Source of the DNA: JAEWWD01 sp964440115
GTDB lineage: Bacteria > Bacillota > Clostridia > Christensenellales > CAG-138
Direction of reading: 5' to 3'
DNA: 64,000 nucleotides
Assembly: GCA_964440115.1 (NCBI GenBank)
Contig: CAYTPV010000003.1
Coordinates: 124,001-188,000 of the forward strand
In this document: piece after piece, positions 51,872-59,809 of the stretch
Numbering within the stretch: the first letter of the stretch is position 1
Layout of the letters: each line of letters opens with the position of its first letter
Notes under the pieces: model-generated
Told to the model about the DNA's origin: nothing
What the model saw: only the letters and a program-made list of their open reading frames with translations
Databases searched by the model: none
Program-made: the position numbers and the translations under genes

Positions 51872-52846
51872 TTGGAAGGGGAAAAAAGATACGCAGACGA
51901 CCTTCTTCTCAGCCTATTGGAGAAGATGTATCTTGGTCGCTATTTTGAAGAACGCGTGCAGTGGCTTTTCTCAAAGGGTCTTGTGCATGGTACTACCCAT
52001 TTGGGCATTGGCGAGGAAGCTACCGCGGCTGGCTCTATTTTCGCTCTTAAGCCGCAGGACTATGTATTTGGCACCCATCGCGGACACAGCCAGGCAATTT
52101 GCAAGGGCATAGACATCAACCTGACGATGTGCGAGATACTTGCCAAAGCGAACGGCGTATGCAAAGGCAAGGGAGGCTCCATGCATATTGCCGACCCCTA
52201 CATCCATTATTTCGGCGCAGACGGCGTACTTGGCACCAGCGCCACAATGGCTTGCGGCGCTGGCCTTTCCATTAAGAAACTGCAGGAAAATGATCGTATT
52301 GCAGTGGTGTTTTACGGCGACGGCTCCAGCAACGAGGGCGCGGTATTTGAATCGCTTAACCTTGCGGCTGTGTGGAATTTGCCGGTACTTTTCATATGCA
52401 TTAATAACACATACGGTATGTCCACACACATCAGCAAGGTCATGAAGGATACGGATTTGAGCAAGCGGTCCTACCCCTTCTCCATTCCCTCAAAAACGGT
52501 CGACGGCAACAATGTTCTCGAGGTATACGAAGCCATTTTGGCAGCACGCGAATATATCGCTGCCGGTAATGGCCCCATGCTGGTTGTAGAGAATACCTAC
52601 CGCATTTCCGGCCATTCCAAAAGCGACGGCAACCTATATCGCAGTAAGGAAGAAATCGCGTACTGGAAAGCCAAATGCCCCATCAAACAATTCCGGGATT
52701 ACCTTTTGAATACAGGCAGGTTCAATGAAGAAACCCTTAATAAAATAGACGCGGACGCACTATCGCGCATAGACGCTGCGGAGGAATTCGCCAAAGCATC
52801 GCCTGAACCTAGCGTAGATAATGTGTTTGAAGACGTTTACGCGTAA
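51872..52846 (+). CDS. Thiamine-diphosphate-dependent dehydrogenase E1 alpha subunit (acetoin/2-oxoacid type)
   Basis: A 324-residue E1 alpha. GTTHLGIGEEATAAGSIFAL near 40, TMCEILAKANGVCKGKGGSMH near 90 and the thiamine-diphosphate motif GDGSSNEGAVFESLNLAAVW near 149-168 ending in NN are present. With E1 beta it forms a heterotetramer that decarboxylates or cleaves its substrate and loads lipoyl E2. The small size and gene set fit acetoin dehydrogenase as well as a pyruvate-type complex; the sequence does not decide. The start is a TTG with AGGAGG eight bases upstream. Confidence 0.88.
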   Translation: MEGEKRYADDLLLSLLEKMYLGRYFEERVQWLFSKGLVHGTTHLGIGEEATAAGSIFALKPQDYVFGTHRGHSQAICKGIDINLTMCEILAKANGVCKGKGGSMHIADPYIHYFGADGVLGTSATMACGAGLSIKKLQENDRIAVVFYGDGSSNEGAVFESLNLAAVWNLPVLFICINNTYGMSTHISKVMKDTDLSKRSYPFSIPSKTVDGNNVLEVYEAILAAREYIAAGNGPMLVVENTYRISGHSKSDGNLYRSKEEIAYWKAKCPIKQFRDYLLNTGRFNEETLNKIDADALSRIDAAEEFAKASPEPSVDNVFEDVYA

Positions 52847-52858
52847 GGAGTGAATGGT

Positions 52859-53848
52859 ATGAGTGAAAGTAAAATGAACGAGATTACCTATGCGCAGGCG
52901 ATCAACGACGCAATATCCGAAGAAATGCGCCGCGACAATACCGTATTCATGCTGGGCGAGGACATTGGCGTTTACTGCGGCGCTTTCGGCGTATCCCGCG
53001 GGATGATCGACGAATTCGGCCCCGAGCGCATCATGGACACCCCTATCGCGGAGCAAGCCTTCGTAGGCGCGGCGGTTGGCGCGGCCATGACCGGGCTGCG
53101 CCCCGTAGTGGAGTTGATGTTTTCAGATTTCATGTGCGTCTGCTTTGACGAACTGGTAAATGAAGCAGCAAAAATGCGTTTCATGTTCGGCGGCCGCGTG
53201 AAGGTCCCTCTGGTGATGCGCACCGCATCCGGCGCAGGCACCGGCGCTGCCGCACAGCATTCACAGAGTCTGGAAACGCTGCTTGCACATTTCCCGGGGC
53301 TCAAAGTCGTCATTCCTTCCACCCCGTACGACGCGAAGGGACTTCTCAAAACCGCCATACGCGATGACAACCCGGTTATGTTCTTAGAACAAAAAACCCT
53401 GTATCGCACGAAGGGATTGGTGCCGGAGGAAGAGTATACCATCGATCTTGGCGTCGCGGATATCAAGCGGAAAGGCTCTGATTGCACTATCGTTACCTAT
53501 GGCCGCATGGTGCACATGAGCCTGCAGGCAGCCGAAGAACTGGCCAAAGAAGGCATTGAGGTTGAGGTGGTGGATATCCGCTCGCTGCTGCCGCTCGATA
53601 CCAATACCATCGTCGAGTCCGTCATAAAAACCAGGCATGCGCTGATCGTGCACGAATCCGTGCAATTCGCGGGCTTTGGCGGCGAAATCGCAGGCCAGAT
53701 CGCAGACAGCGAGGCGTTTTATCACCTTGACGCGCCCATCCGGCGTCTTGGCGCGAAAAGCACGCCCATCCCCTTCAATCCCACACTCGAACGCGAAACT
53801 TTCCCCACCGTACCAAAGATCGTGGCGGCAGTGAAAGATTTGGTATAA
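52859..53848 (+). CDS. Thiamine-diphosphate-dependent dehydrogenase E1 beta subunit
   Basis: A 329-residue E1 beta. EITYAQAINDAISEEMRRD at the start, MLGEDIGVYCGAFGVSRGM, DTPIAEQAFVGAAVGAAMTG, GRVKVPLVMRTASGAG and VDIRSLLPLDTNTIVESV are the usual segments. The last contacts E2. AAGGAG eight bases before the ATG at 52859 sets the start; a GTG nine bases earlier is possible. It lies 12 bases after E1 alpha and 12 before E2. Confidence 0.92.
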   Translation: MSESKMNEITYAQAINDAISEEMRRDNTVFMLGEDIGVYCGAFGVSRGMIDEFGPERIMDTPIAEQAFVGAAVGAAMTGLRPVVELMFSDFMCVCFDELVNEAAKMRFMFGGRVKVPLVMRTASGAGTGAAAQHSQSLETLLAHFPGLKVVIPSTPYDAKGLLKTAIRDDNPVMFLEQKTLYRTKGLVPEEEYTIDLGVADIKRKGSDCTIVTYGRMVHMSLQAAEELAKEGIEVEVVDIRSLLPLDTNTIVESVIKTRHALIVHESVQFAGFGGEIAGQIADSEAFYHLDAPIRRLGAKSTPIPFNPTLERETFPTVPKIVAAVKDLV

Positions 53849-53860
53849 AGGAGACAGCAC

Positions 53861-55180
53861 ATGACAGAGATCTTTATGCCCAAGGCCGGCATGGATATGA
53901 AAGAAGGCGTGCTCATCCGCTGGCTCAAGAATATCGGCGATCCCGTGGAAAAAGATGAGCCCATCATGGAAATCGAAACGGATAAGATCACCATGGAGGC
54001 TGAAGCCCCGGCAAGCGGATTTGTCCTTGCAAAATACTGCAAGGAAGGCGATGTGATCCCGGTGCTCGATGTGATTGGATATATCGGCGCAAAGGATGAA
54101 CAAGCGCCCGAAAAGCCCGGCGGAGCAATTCAAGCAACTGAAGCAGCGAATAGTGCCCCCGCCGCTGCAGCAGCACCGATCGCTCCCATTCCGCAGGGCG
54201 CCCACAGCGGCAGCCCGCGCGCCACCCCCTATGCACGGCAGCTTGCTCATACGCACGGCGTTGAGCTTTCTACGCTTGTTCCTTCCGGCAAGCATGGGGA
54301 AATATTAGGCAAGGATGTGCTCAGTGCCGAGCGTCTGCCCGCAGCAACTCCTCTTGCTCAGAAAATCGCCCGCGACAACGAAATAGACATCGCATCCTTG
54401 CAGGGTACCGGCCACGAAGGGAAGGTTCGCAAGGCGGATGTTCTCGCAGCGGTAAATTCCGCACTGCCGCCCAGTCAGGACGGCGCGCTGCTTACTGTAG
54501 AAAAGCGCAGGCCGTTGAGCGGCATGAACCGTGTCGTAGCGGAGCGCATGTTCAAAAGCCACACCGAGATCCCCAACGTGACCCAATCCGTATTGGTGGA
54601 TATGACAGATCTGCTGTCGCTGCGCGCAAAGCTGAATGCCCGCCGCGAGCAAAAGCTCTCGGTGAATGACTTCGTGCTCAAAGCCACCGCCATCGCGGTG
54701 AAGGAACACCCCAAGGCCCGTACCATCATACAGGGCAACGAATACATTACGTATTCCGAGGCGAATATTGGCTTTGCCGTCAGCGTGGAAGACGGTCTGC
54801 TCGTTCCCGTTTTGCACAACGCCGATTTGCTATCCCTGCCGGAGCTTTCCGCACGTGCAAAGGATCTCGCGGCGCGCGCACGCAGCAACCAGATTCGGCC
54901 GGATGAATGTACCGGCGGCGTATTTACGGTATCCAACCTGGGAATGTACGACGTCTGGGATTTTACTCCTATTATCAATCAGCCGGAATCCGGCATTCTG
55001 GGCATTGGCGCCGCGCGCGACATGCCCCAATTCGGCCCGGACGGCAGCATCGTCTGCAGGAAAATCTGTAAACTGTTTATGACCTACGATCACCGCATCA
55101 TGAACGGCGTAGACTCGGCAATCATCGAACTGCGTGTGCGCGAGCTGCTCGAGCATCCTGAGGAGTTGCTTCTTATATGA
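53861..55180 (+). CDS. Dihydrolipoamide acyltransferase E2 with tandem peripheral-subunit-binding domains
   Basis: A 439-residue E2. The lipoyl domain (1-78) has ETDKITMEA with the lipoylated Lys42. After an Ala/Pro linker there are two peripheral-subunit-binding domains, at about 121-155 (ATPYARQLAHTHGVELSTLV) and 162-197 (ATPLAQKIARDNEIDIASLQ), where most relatives have one. The catalytic domain (about 215-439) has IPNVTQSVLVDMTDL. Its active-site motif is YDHRIMNG, with His411 kept but Asn in place of the more usual Asp. It is third in the operon, and its stop overlaps the E3 ATG by four bases. Confidence 0.92.
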   Translation: MTEIFMPKAGMDMKEGVLIRWLKNIGDPVEKDEPIMEIETDKITMEAEAPASGFVLAKYCKEGDVIPVLDVIGYIGAKDEQAPEKPGGAIQATEAANSAPAAAAAPIAPIPQGAHSGSPRATPYARQLAHTHGVELSTLVPSGKHGEILGKDVLSAERLPAATPLAQKIARDNEIDIASLQGTGHEGKVRKADVLAAVNSALPPSQDGALLTVEKRRPLSGMNRVVAERMFKSHTEIPNVTQSVLVDMTDLLSLRAKLNARREQKLSVNDFVLKATAIAVKEHPKARTIIQGNEYITYSEANIGFAVSVEDGLLVPVLHNADLLSLPELSARAKDLAARARSNQIRPDECTGGVFTVSNLGMYDVWDFTPIINQPESGILGIGAARDMPQFGPDGSIVCRKICKLFMTYDHRIMNGVDSAIIELRVRELLEHPEELLLI

Positions 55181-56568
55181 AATACGATGTTGCCGTAATA
55201 GGCGGCGGCCCCGCAGGCTATGTCGCCGCAATCAAAGCCGCGCAATTGGGTGGAACTGTCATCTTGTTCGAAAGAGACAGCTTGGGCGGCACCTGCCTGA
55301 ACAGAGGCTGCATCCCCACCAAGACATACCTCAAAACTGCTGAAGAAATCGAAACCATCCGCAGTGCCGCCTCAAGGGGCATCGTATGCGACCCTGCCGC
55401 TTCCATCGATATGCCAAAGGCGCTGGCCCATAAAAACAAAGTAGTCAAGCGGTTGACGGACGGCGTCGGAACGCTGCTCAAATCTCACAATGTACATGTG
55501 GTGTACGGCAATGCAGCTATGGCGTCGCCCACAAGTATCGACTGCAACGGACAGCTTTACGAAGCTGCCAGCACGATTTTGTGCGGGGGCTCTAAGCCTT
55601 TCATACTGCCCATACCCGGCGTGCAGAGCAAAAACGTACTCGTCAGCGACGACCTGCTGCAGTTGGATCATGTCCCCAATCGGCTTGCCATCATAGGCGG
55701 CGGCGTAATCGGCTGTGAAATGGCAGAGGTATTCAGCGTATTCGGCAGCAAGGTCACCATCATTGAAGCCATGGATCGCCTTGTTCCGACGATGGATGAG
55801 GAACTTTCCGCATCCATGCTCAGCCGTTTCAACAAGACCGGCATAACCGTTATGTTAAGCCAGAAAGCAAATACCATTTCTGACGAAGCAGACGGAAGCA
55901 GTACCGTGCATCTGGAAAACGGCTCATCGGTTTGTGCGGATACAATACTTCTATCCATCGGGCGCGTGGCCGATACCGACTGCCTTGGCGCGCTGCGTGA
56001 ACAAGTACAACTTAATCGCAGAACCATTGCCGTCGACGACCACATGCGCACCAGCATTCCCAATCTGTATGCCGCGGGCGATATCAACGGCCGCTTGATG
56101 CTCGCGCATGCCGCCTTCAAAATGGGCGAGACCGCTGCCCTCAATGCGCTCGGGCACAATGCACAGTGCAATCTGGATGCGATTCCTTCCTGCGTGTATA
56201 CGACGCCGGAAGCGGCAAGCGTCGGTCTGACAGAAGCCGAAGCCAAACGCCGGTTCGGGCAGGATTGTATCGCCGTGGGACGTTTCCCCTTTGCTGCCAA
56301 CGGACGATCGCTTGCAAGCGGACATATGGACGGGTTTGTAAAGGTCGTGACCGAAAACCGTTATGGCGAGATATTGGGCGTACACATATTCGGCAGCAAT
56401 GCGGCTGAGATGATTGCAGAAGCAGCGGTTCTGATATCGAGCGAGATCCCTGCCGGGGAAGCGGCCGATATCGTTCATCCTCACCCTTCTTTTTCCGAGG
56501 CACTCATGGAAGCCTGTGCGGACGCTTTGAGCAGATGTATCCACCTTCCCAAAAGGAGCCGGCAGTAA
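55177..56568 (+). CDS. lpdA: Dihydrolipoyl dehydrogenase (E3)
   Basis: A 463-residue flavoprotein that reoxidises the lipoyl group of E2 with NAD. The FAD motif GGGPAGYVAA is at 9-18, the redox disulphide is in GGTCLNRGCIPTK (Cys40 and Cys45), the NAD motif GGGVIGCEMAEVFSVFG lies near 173 and the C-terminal base is in HPHPSFSEALMEA. It has no lipoyl domain. Its start overlaps the E2 stop as ATGA. No lipoate ligase or lipoyl synthase gene is near. Confidence 0.95.
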   Translation: MKYDVAVIGGGPAGYVAAIKAAQLGGTVILFERDSLGGTCLNRGCIPTKTYLKTAEEIETIRSAASRGIVCDPAASIDMPKALAHKNKVVKRLTDGVGTLLKSHNVHVVYGNAAMASPTSIDCNGQLYEAASTILCGGSKPFILPIPGVQSKNVLVSDDLLQLDHVPNRLAIIGGGVIGCEMAEVFSVFGSKVTIIEAMDRLVPTMDEELSASMLSRFNKTGITVMLSQKANTISDEADGSSTVHLENGSSVCADTILLSIGRVADTDCLGALREQVQLNRRTIAVDDHMRTSIPNLYAAGDINGRLMLAHAAFKMGETAALNALGHNAQCNLDAIPSCVYTTPEAASVGLTEAEAKRRFGQDCIAVGRFPFAANGRSLASGHMDGFVKVVTENRYGEILGVHIFGSNAAEMIAEAAVLISSEIPAGEAADIVHPHPSFSEALMEACADALSRCIHLPKRSRQ

Positions 56569-56670
56569 CGACATCCCATACTGTCCTCCCGTCAGTATGG
56601 TCAGATCGTTCATTCGCCTCCTCTGCGGAAGGATATGCGGTGCGTCACTCATAATCCCGCAAAACGAAAG

Positions 56671-56745
56671 AAGTCCGAAACCGGGGTGGTTTCGGACTTT
56701 TTTTCGTCGCCGGGACGACTGGATTCGAACTGCGGCCTAAAGTCT
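56671..56745 (-). repeat. Terminator hairpin plus antisense tRNA 3'-tail remnant, copy A
   Basis: The hairpin AAGTCCGAAACC/GGTTTCGGACTT (56671-56699) with a T7 run terminates the dehydrogenase operon on the plus strand. It is followed by CGCCGGGACGACTGG and ATTCGAACTGCGGCC, which on the minus strand reads as the T loop (TTCGAAT) and acceptor end of a tRNA. Stems are decayed and CCA is missing. The rest of this 336-base gap (56569-56904) has a hairpin CCATACTG/CAGTATGG at 56576-56602 and the MarR promoter. Confidence 0.65.
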
Positions 56746-56806
56746 TTGCTTTCTGGAACGAGCTTTCATCATGGGGAAGCGACCAGCCAGGCAAAGCTGC
56801 AGATGA

Positions 56807-56825
56807 TAGTTTGATGTTCAAATTA
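56807..56825. promoter_or_regulatory. Upstream FabT-like operator
   Basis: TAGTTTGATGTTCAAATTA, an imperfect palindrome TTTGA-N3-TCAAA just before the -35 box. It is the inverted copy of the box at 56865-56883 with one difference. Confidence 0.55.
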
Positions 56826-56830
56826 TTTGA

Positions 56831-56859
56831 TTGACATATAACCGTACTGTCAGTATACT
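56831..56859 (+). promoter_or_regulatory. Promoter of the MarR-DegV unit
   Basis: Consensus TTGACA (56831-56836), 17 bases, TATACT (56854-56859), lying between the two palindromic boxes. Confidence 0.75.
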
Positions 56860-56864
56860 TTTTT

Positions 56865-56883
56865 TAATTTGAACTTCAAACTA
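56865..56883. promoter_or_regulatory. Downstream FabT-like operator at the transcription start
   Basis: TAATTTGAACTTCAAACTA contains the perfect palindrome TTTGAA-C-TTCAAA and covers the predicted start site, so binding would block initiation. Confidence 0.6.
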
Positions 56884-56904
56884 TTGTTTATCGAGGTAAT
56901 GGTT

Positions 56905-57357
56905 TTGGATGATAATTGTATAAAGCTAAATCATTTTCTTGTAAAAGTGTTCAATGAGATTCTGCGCGTTGAAGAAACTTCGTTAAGAAAAGGGGAATTT
57001 AAAAATCTATCTGTTCGGGAAATGCATGTCATTGAAGCCATTTGTGCAGCAAATGAAGGCGGGACAGGTAATCGTGCAACCGATATCGCGCATGCATTAA
57101 AAATCTCAGCCGGGACACTGACCATCACGGTATCTCTGCTTGAAAAAAAGGGCTATATAAGTAGAGAACAAGATGTAAAGGATAAGCGAATTATCCGATT
57201 ATCTGCAACAGAAAAAGGCATAAGCGCAAACCTGGCTCACCAGCGCTTTCATTATGAAATGGTAATGAACGTAATGAACACGCTTGATGCGCAAGAGGTT
57301 GGTATTCTAATCAATGGCTTAGAAAGCTTAGAAAGATTTTTTAACAGCAATAAATAG
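56905..57357 (+). CDS. MarR-family regulator, FabT-like
   Basis: A 150-residue winged-helix protein. NRATDIAHALKISAGTLTITVSLLEKKG forms the recognition region at about 52-79 (two adjoining helices) and DVKDKRIIRLSATEKG is the wing. The TTG at 56905 with GAGG eight bases upstream is preferred; an in-frame TTG at 56869 would lie inside the operator next to the transcription start. FabT regulators of Firmicutes repress fatty-acid synthesis genes through TTTGA-type palindromes, and two such boxes surround this promoter. The next gene encodes a DegV-type fatty-acid-binding protein, which supports a lipid-linked role and self-regulation. The region is AT-rich. Confidence 0.85.
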   Translation: MDDNCIKLNHFLVKVFNEILRVEETSLRKGEFKNLSVREMHVIEAICAANEGGTGNRATDIAHALKISAGTLTITVSLLEKKGYISREQDVKDKRIIRLSATEKGISANLAHQRFHYEMVMNVMNTLDAQEVGILINGLESLERFFNSNK

Positions 57358-57378
57358 TACTTTGGAGGTCGGAATATA

Positions 57379-58218
57379 ATGATTAGAATCATTACAGACA
57401 GCACCAGTGATATACCAATTGAGCAGCAAGAGCTTCTGAACATTGATATTGTACCACTTAGCGTTATTTTCGAAGGTAAGATGTTTACCGATGGTATAGA
57501 TTTAAAGAAAGAACAGTTCTATGAAATGCTCGGTAAAAGCACCACCCTGCCAACAACGTCACAAGTCAATCCATCTGAATTTGAACCGCTTTTTAAGCGC
57601 TATATCAATGCAGGAGATACAGTAATCGGCATATTTATATCCAGTAAATTGAGCGGTACCTATCAATCCGCAGTCATTGCAAAGGAAACGGTAGGGTCGG
57701 ATCGGATTTTCATTGTCGACTCAAAAAGCGCGACTTTTGGTCTCGCGCTTTTGGTGTATGAGGCAATGAAGCTAAGGGATAATGGCATCAGCGCTGAGGT
57801 AATCTACAATACTTTGCTATTGCTCAGCAGCCAAATCAGATTTTTTGCGGTCGTTAACACATTAAAGTATCTGAAAATGGGCGGCCGTTTATCTTCCTCC
57901 GCCGCTATTCTTGGGGGCGTACTTCACATCAAACCGCTGGTCTCTATTATAGATGGTGAAGTGAAATCCGTGGCTAAAGAAAGAGGCCAAAAGGCGGCAT
58001 TCTCCTGGATATTGGAGAAACTAAGAAGTGACGAGCCTGATATGCAATACCCATTTGTCTTAGGGCACTCGAATGCACCTGAACTGCTCGAAGAATTTAA
58101 TACATATATCACCTCTTCCATAAAAGTAAACACACCTGTTATCTGCGAAATAGGATGTGTCATCGGAACTCATAGCGGGCCAGGTTGTGTGGGCTTGGCG
58201 TATATACCAAAAGTTTAG
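57379..58218 (+). CDS. DegV-family fatty-acid-binding protein (FakB-like)
   Basis: A 279-residue DegV protein: IRIITDSTSDIP at the start, PLSVIFEGKMFTDGID, then LPTTSQVNPSEFEPLFKRY, FISSKLSGTYQSA, IVDSKSATFGLALLVYEA and LKYLKMGGRLSSSAAILG. The Ser and Thr near 60 and 90 contact the fatty-acid carboxylate in this family. In Firmicutes these proteins (FakB) hold a fatty acid for phosphorylation by FakA. No fakA is near. It follows the MarR gene by 21 bases with its own GGAGG. Confidence 0.92.
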   Translation: MIRIITDSTSDIPIEQQELLNIDIVPLSVIFEGKMFTDGIDLKKEQFYEMLGKSTTLPTTSQVNPSEFEPLFKRYINAGDTVIGIFISSKLSGTYQSAVIAKETVGSDRIFIVDSKSATFGLALLVYEAMKLRDNGISAEVIYNTLLLLSSQIRFFAVVNTLKYLKMGGRLSSSAAILGGVLHIKPLVSIIDGEVKSVAKERGQKAAFSWILEKLRSDEPDMQYPFVLGHSNAPELLEEFNTYITSSIKVNTPVICEIGCVIGTHSGPGCVGLAYIPKV

Positions 58219-58329
58219 CGTAATGTTGCCGCGTTTAGCTGAATCATTAAGTCTGCCGATTTATGACGGGAACATGCAACATCCAAATTGCCAGAAAGAA
58301 TAAATAACAAACCGCACTGCTAAAACAGA

Positions 58330-58402
58330 AAGTCCGAAACCCTATGCGGTTTCGGACTTTTTCGTGGTCGGGGCAACCGGATCTGAACCGGCGGCCTTTT
58401 AG
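58330..58402 (-). repeat. Terminator hairpin plus antisense tRNA 3'-tail remnant, copy B
   Basis: The hairpin AAGTCCGAAACC/GGTTTCGGACTT (58330-58359) with a T5 run lies between convergent genes. Next to it 58365-58402 reads on the minus strand as an intact tRNA end: T stem and loop GCCGG-TTCAGAT-CCGGT, acceptor strand, discriminator A and CCA. The 5' half of the tRNA is absent; its place is taken by the end of the glycosyltransferase gene. Confidence 0.7.
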
Positions 58403-58405
58403 TCT

Positions 58406-59809
58406 CTAGTGAACAAAACTTTTGCGATTGATCTGGCCCCAGCTGTTTTTTTGCTTGCGGTAAGAAAACAGGGCCTCTACCCGATAAAGCGTATTGATCT
58501 GCCGGTATCCAAAGTTATCAATAAACGAATATAATAGGAGTTTGAATAACTGCTTGATGGAAGGATACTTTTTAAATGTATTTTCCTCCAAAATGAGCGC
58601 GCCGATGGACAGTACAATACCATATAACACTGCCACCGCAAAGAAACCGATAAAGAAATTCAAGTTGATAATTCCCAAAGCAAAAGAGACGGGGACTGTG
58701 ATGTACCCGATAAGCTCAATCATCGGTCCGATAAACTCAAACAGCCAATAGTATGGCAGGCTTACCATGCCAACCCGCCCGTATTTGGGATTCATCATCA
58801 TTTTCTTATGCTTGAACAGGGAGAAAATAAGCCCGATCTGCCAGCGTTTTCGCTGTTTGCGCAGATCTTTCAGGCTCTCGGGCGGCTGCGTCCAGCAGAC
58901 CGGGTCGGGTATGAACATGATGCGGTATTTGGTTTTCCGTTCCCGCAGCATTCTGTGGAGTTTTACCACAAGCTCCATATCCTCGCCAATGCAGTTTTTG
59001 GAGTAACCGCCAGCTTCTATTGCAAGACGTTTATTAAAAGCACCGAAAGCACCCGAAATAATGAGCAGCACGCCCATGGCGTCAAAGCCTATACGCCCGG
59101 TGAGGAAGGATCGCAGATATTCCACGGTCTGCAGGTTCACCAGAAAGTTCTTGGAAAGATCCACTTTTACAAGATCCCCATTGACTATTTTGCAGCCGCT
59201 TGCTATGCGCACGATGCCGCCCACGCCTACCACCCGGTGATCCTTAACGAACGGCATGATAATCTTGGCCAGCGATTCTTTTTCCAATATGGAATCTGCG
59301 TCGATGGATACGAATACCGGATACCGCGAAGCATTGATGCCTGCATTGAGCGCATCCGCCTTGCCGCCATTCACTTTATCCAGCACCACCATGTTTGGGT
59401 ACTCCACAGAAGCATATACGGCACGGACCTCCTCGGTTTTCAGCGAGCACTTGAAGGGCTCGGAAACGGGCATCAGGTTGAATGTCTCGATCAAAAGTTC
59501 AAGAGTCCTGTCTTTGGAGCCGTCGTTTATCACAATGAGCTCGTACTCCGGGAAATTGAGCGACAGAAGGTTTTTTACGTTATCCACGATGGTTGCTTCC
59601 TCGTTGTAGGCGGGAACCAACAGTGAAATAGGAATCATATTTTCAGAATTCATAAAGCGCATCACATCGGAATATCTGCGCGACTTCACATATTTGCCGA
59701 GGCTTAGCGCAGAGGATACCATCTGTACGAAATAGAGGCAGTCCACCAGCACGACATAGACAAAAGAGAGAATATTGATGATTACAACCGCTGTAAATAA
59801 TATGCTCAT
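58406..59809 (-). CDS. Processive family-2 glycosyltransferase (membrane polysaccharide synthase type)
   Basis: A 467-residue membrane enzyme. One N-terminal helix (about 5-30) is followed by a cytoplasmic GT-A domain. The domain has LVPAYNEEATI near 64, VINDGSKDRT near 93, SIDADSILE near 170, IGEDMEL near 275 and RKQRKRWQIGLI (the QxxRW motif of processive synthases). Three to four C-terminal helices follow from about 345. This is the layout of cellulose, hyaluronan and poly-GlcNAc synthases, which polymerise and export in one step. There is no PilZ domain. Its ATG overlaps the stop of the upstream glycosidase-HEAT gene as ATGA, so the two should act together. The polymer is unknown. Confidence 0.93.
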   Translation of the reverse strand: MSILFTAVVIINILSFVYVVLVDCLYFVQMVSSALSLGKYVKSRRYSDVMRFMNSENMIPISLLVPAYNEEATIVDNVKNLLSLNFPEYELIVINDGSKDRTLELLIETFNLMPVSEPFKCSLKTEEVRAVYASVEYPNMVVLDKVNGGKADALNAGINASRYPVFVSIDADSILEKESLAKIIMPFVKDHRVVGVGGIVRIASGCKIVNGDLVKVDLSKNFLVNLQTVEYLRSFLTGRIGFDAMGVLLIISGAFGAFNKRLAIEAGGYSKNCIGEDMELVVKLHRMLRERKTKYRIMFIPDPVCWTQPPESLKDLRKQRKRWQIGLIFSLFKHKKMMMNPKYGRVGMVSLPYYWLFEFIGPMIELIGYITVPVSFALGIINLNFFIGFFAVAVLYGIVLSIGALILEENTFKKYPSIKQLFKLLLYSFIDNFGYRQINTLYRVEALFSYRKQKNSWGQINRKSFVH

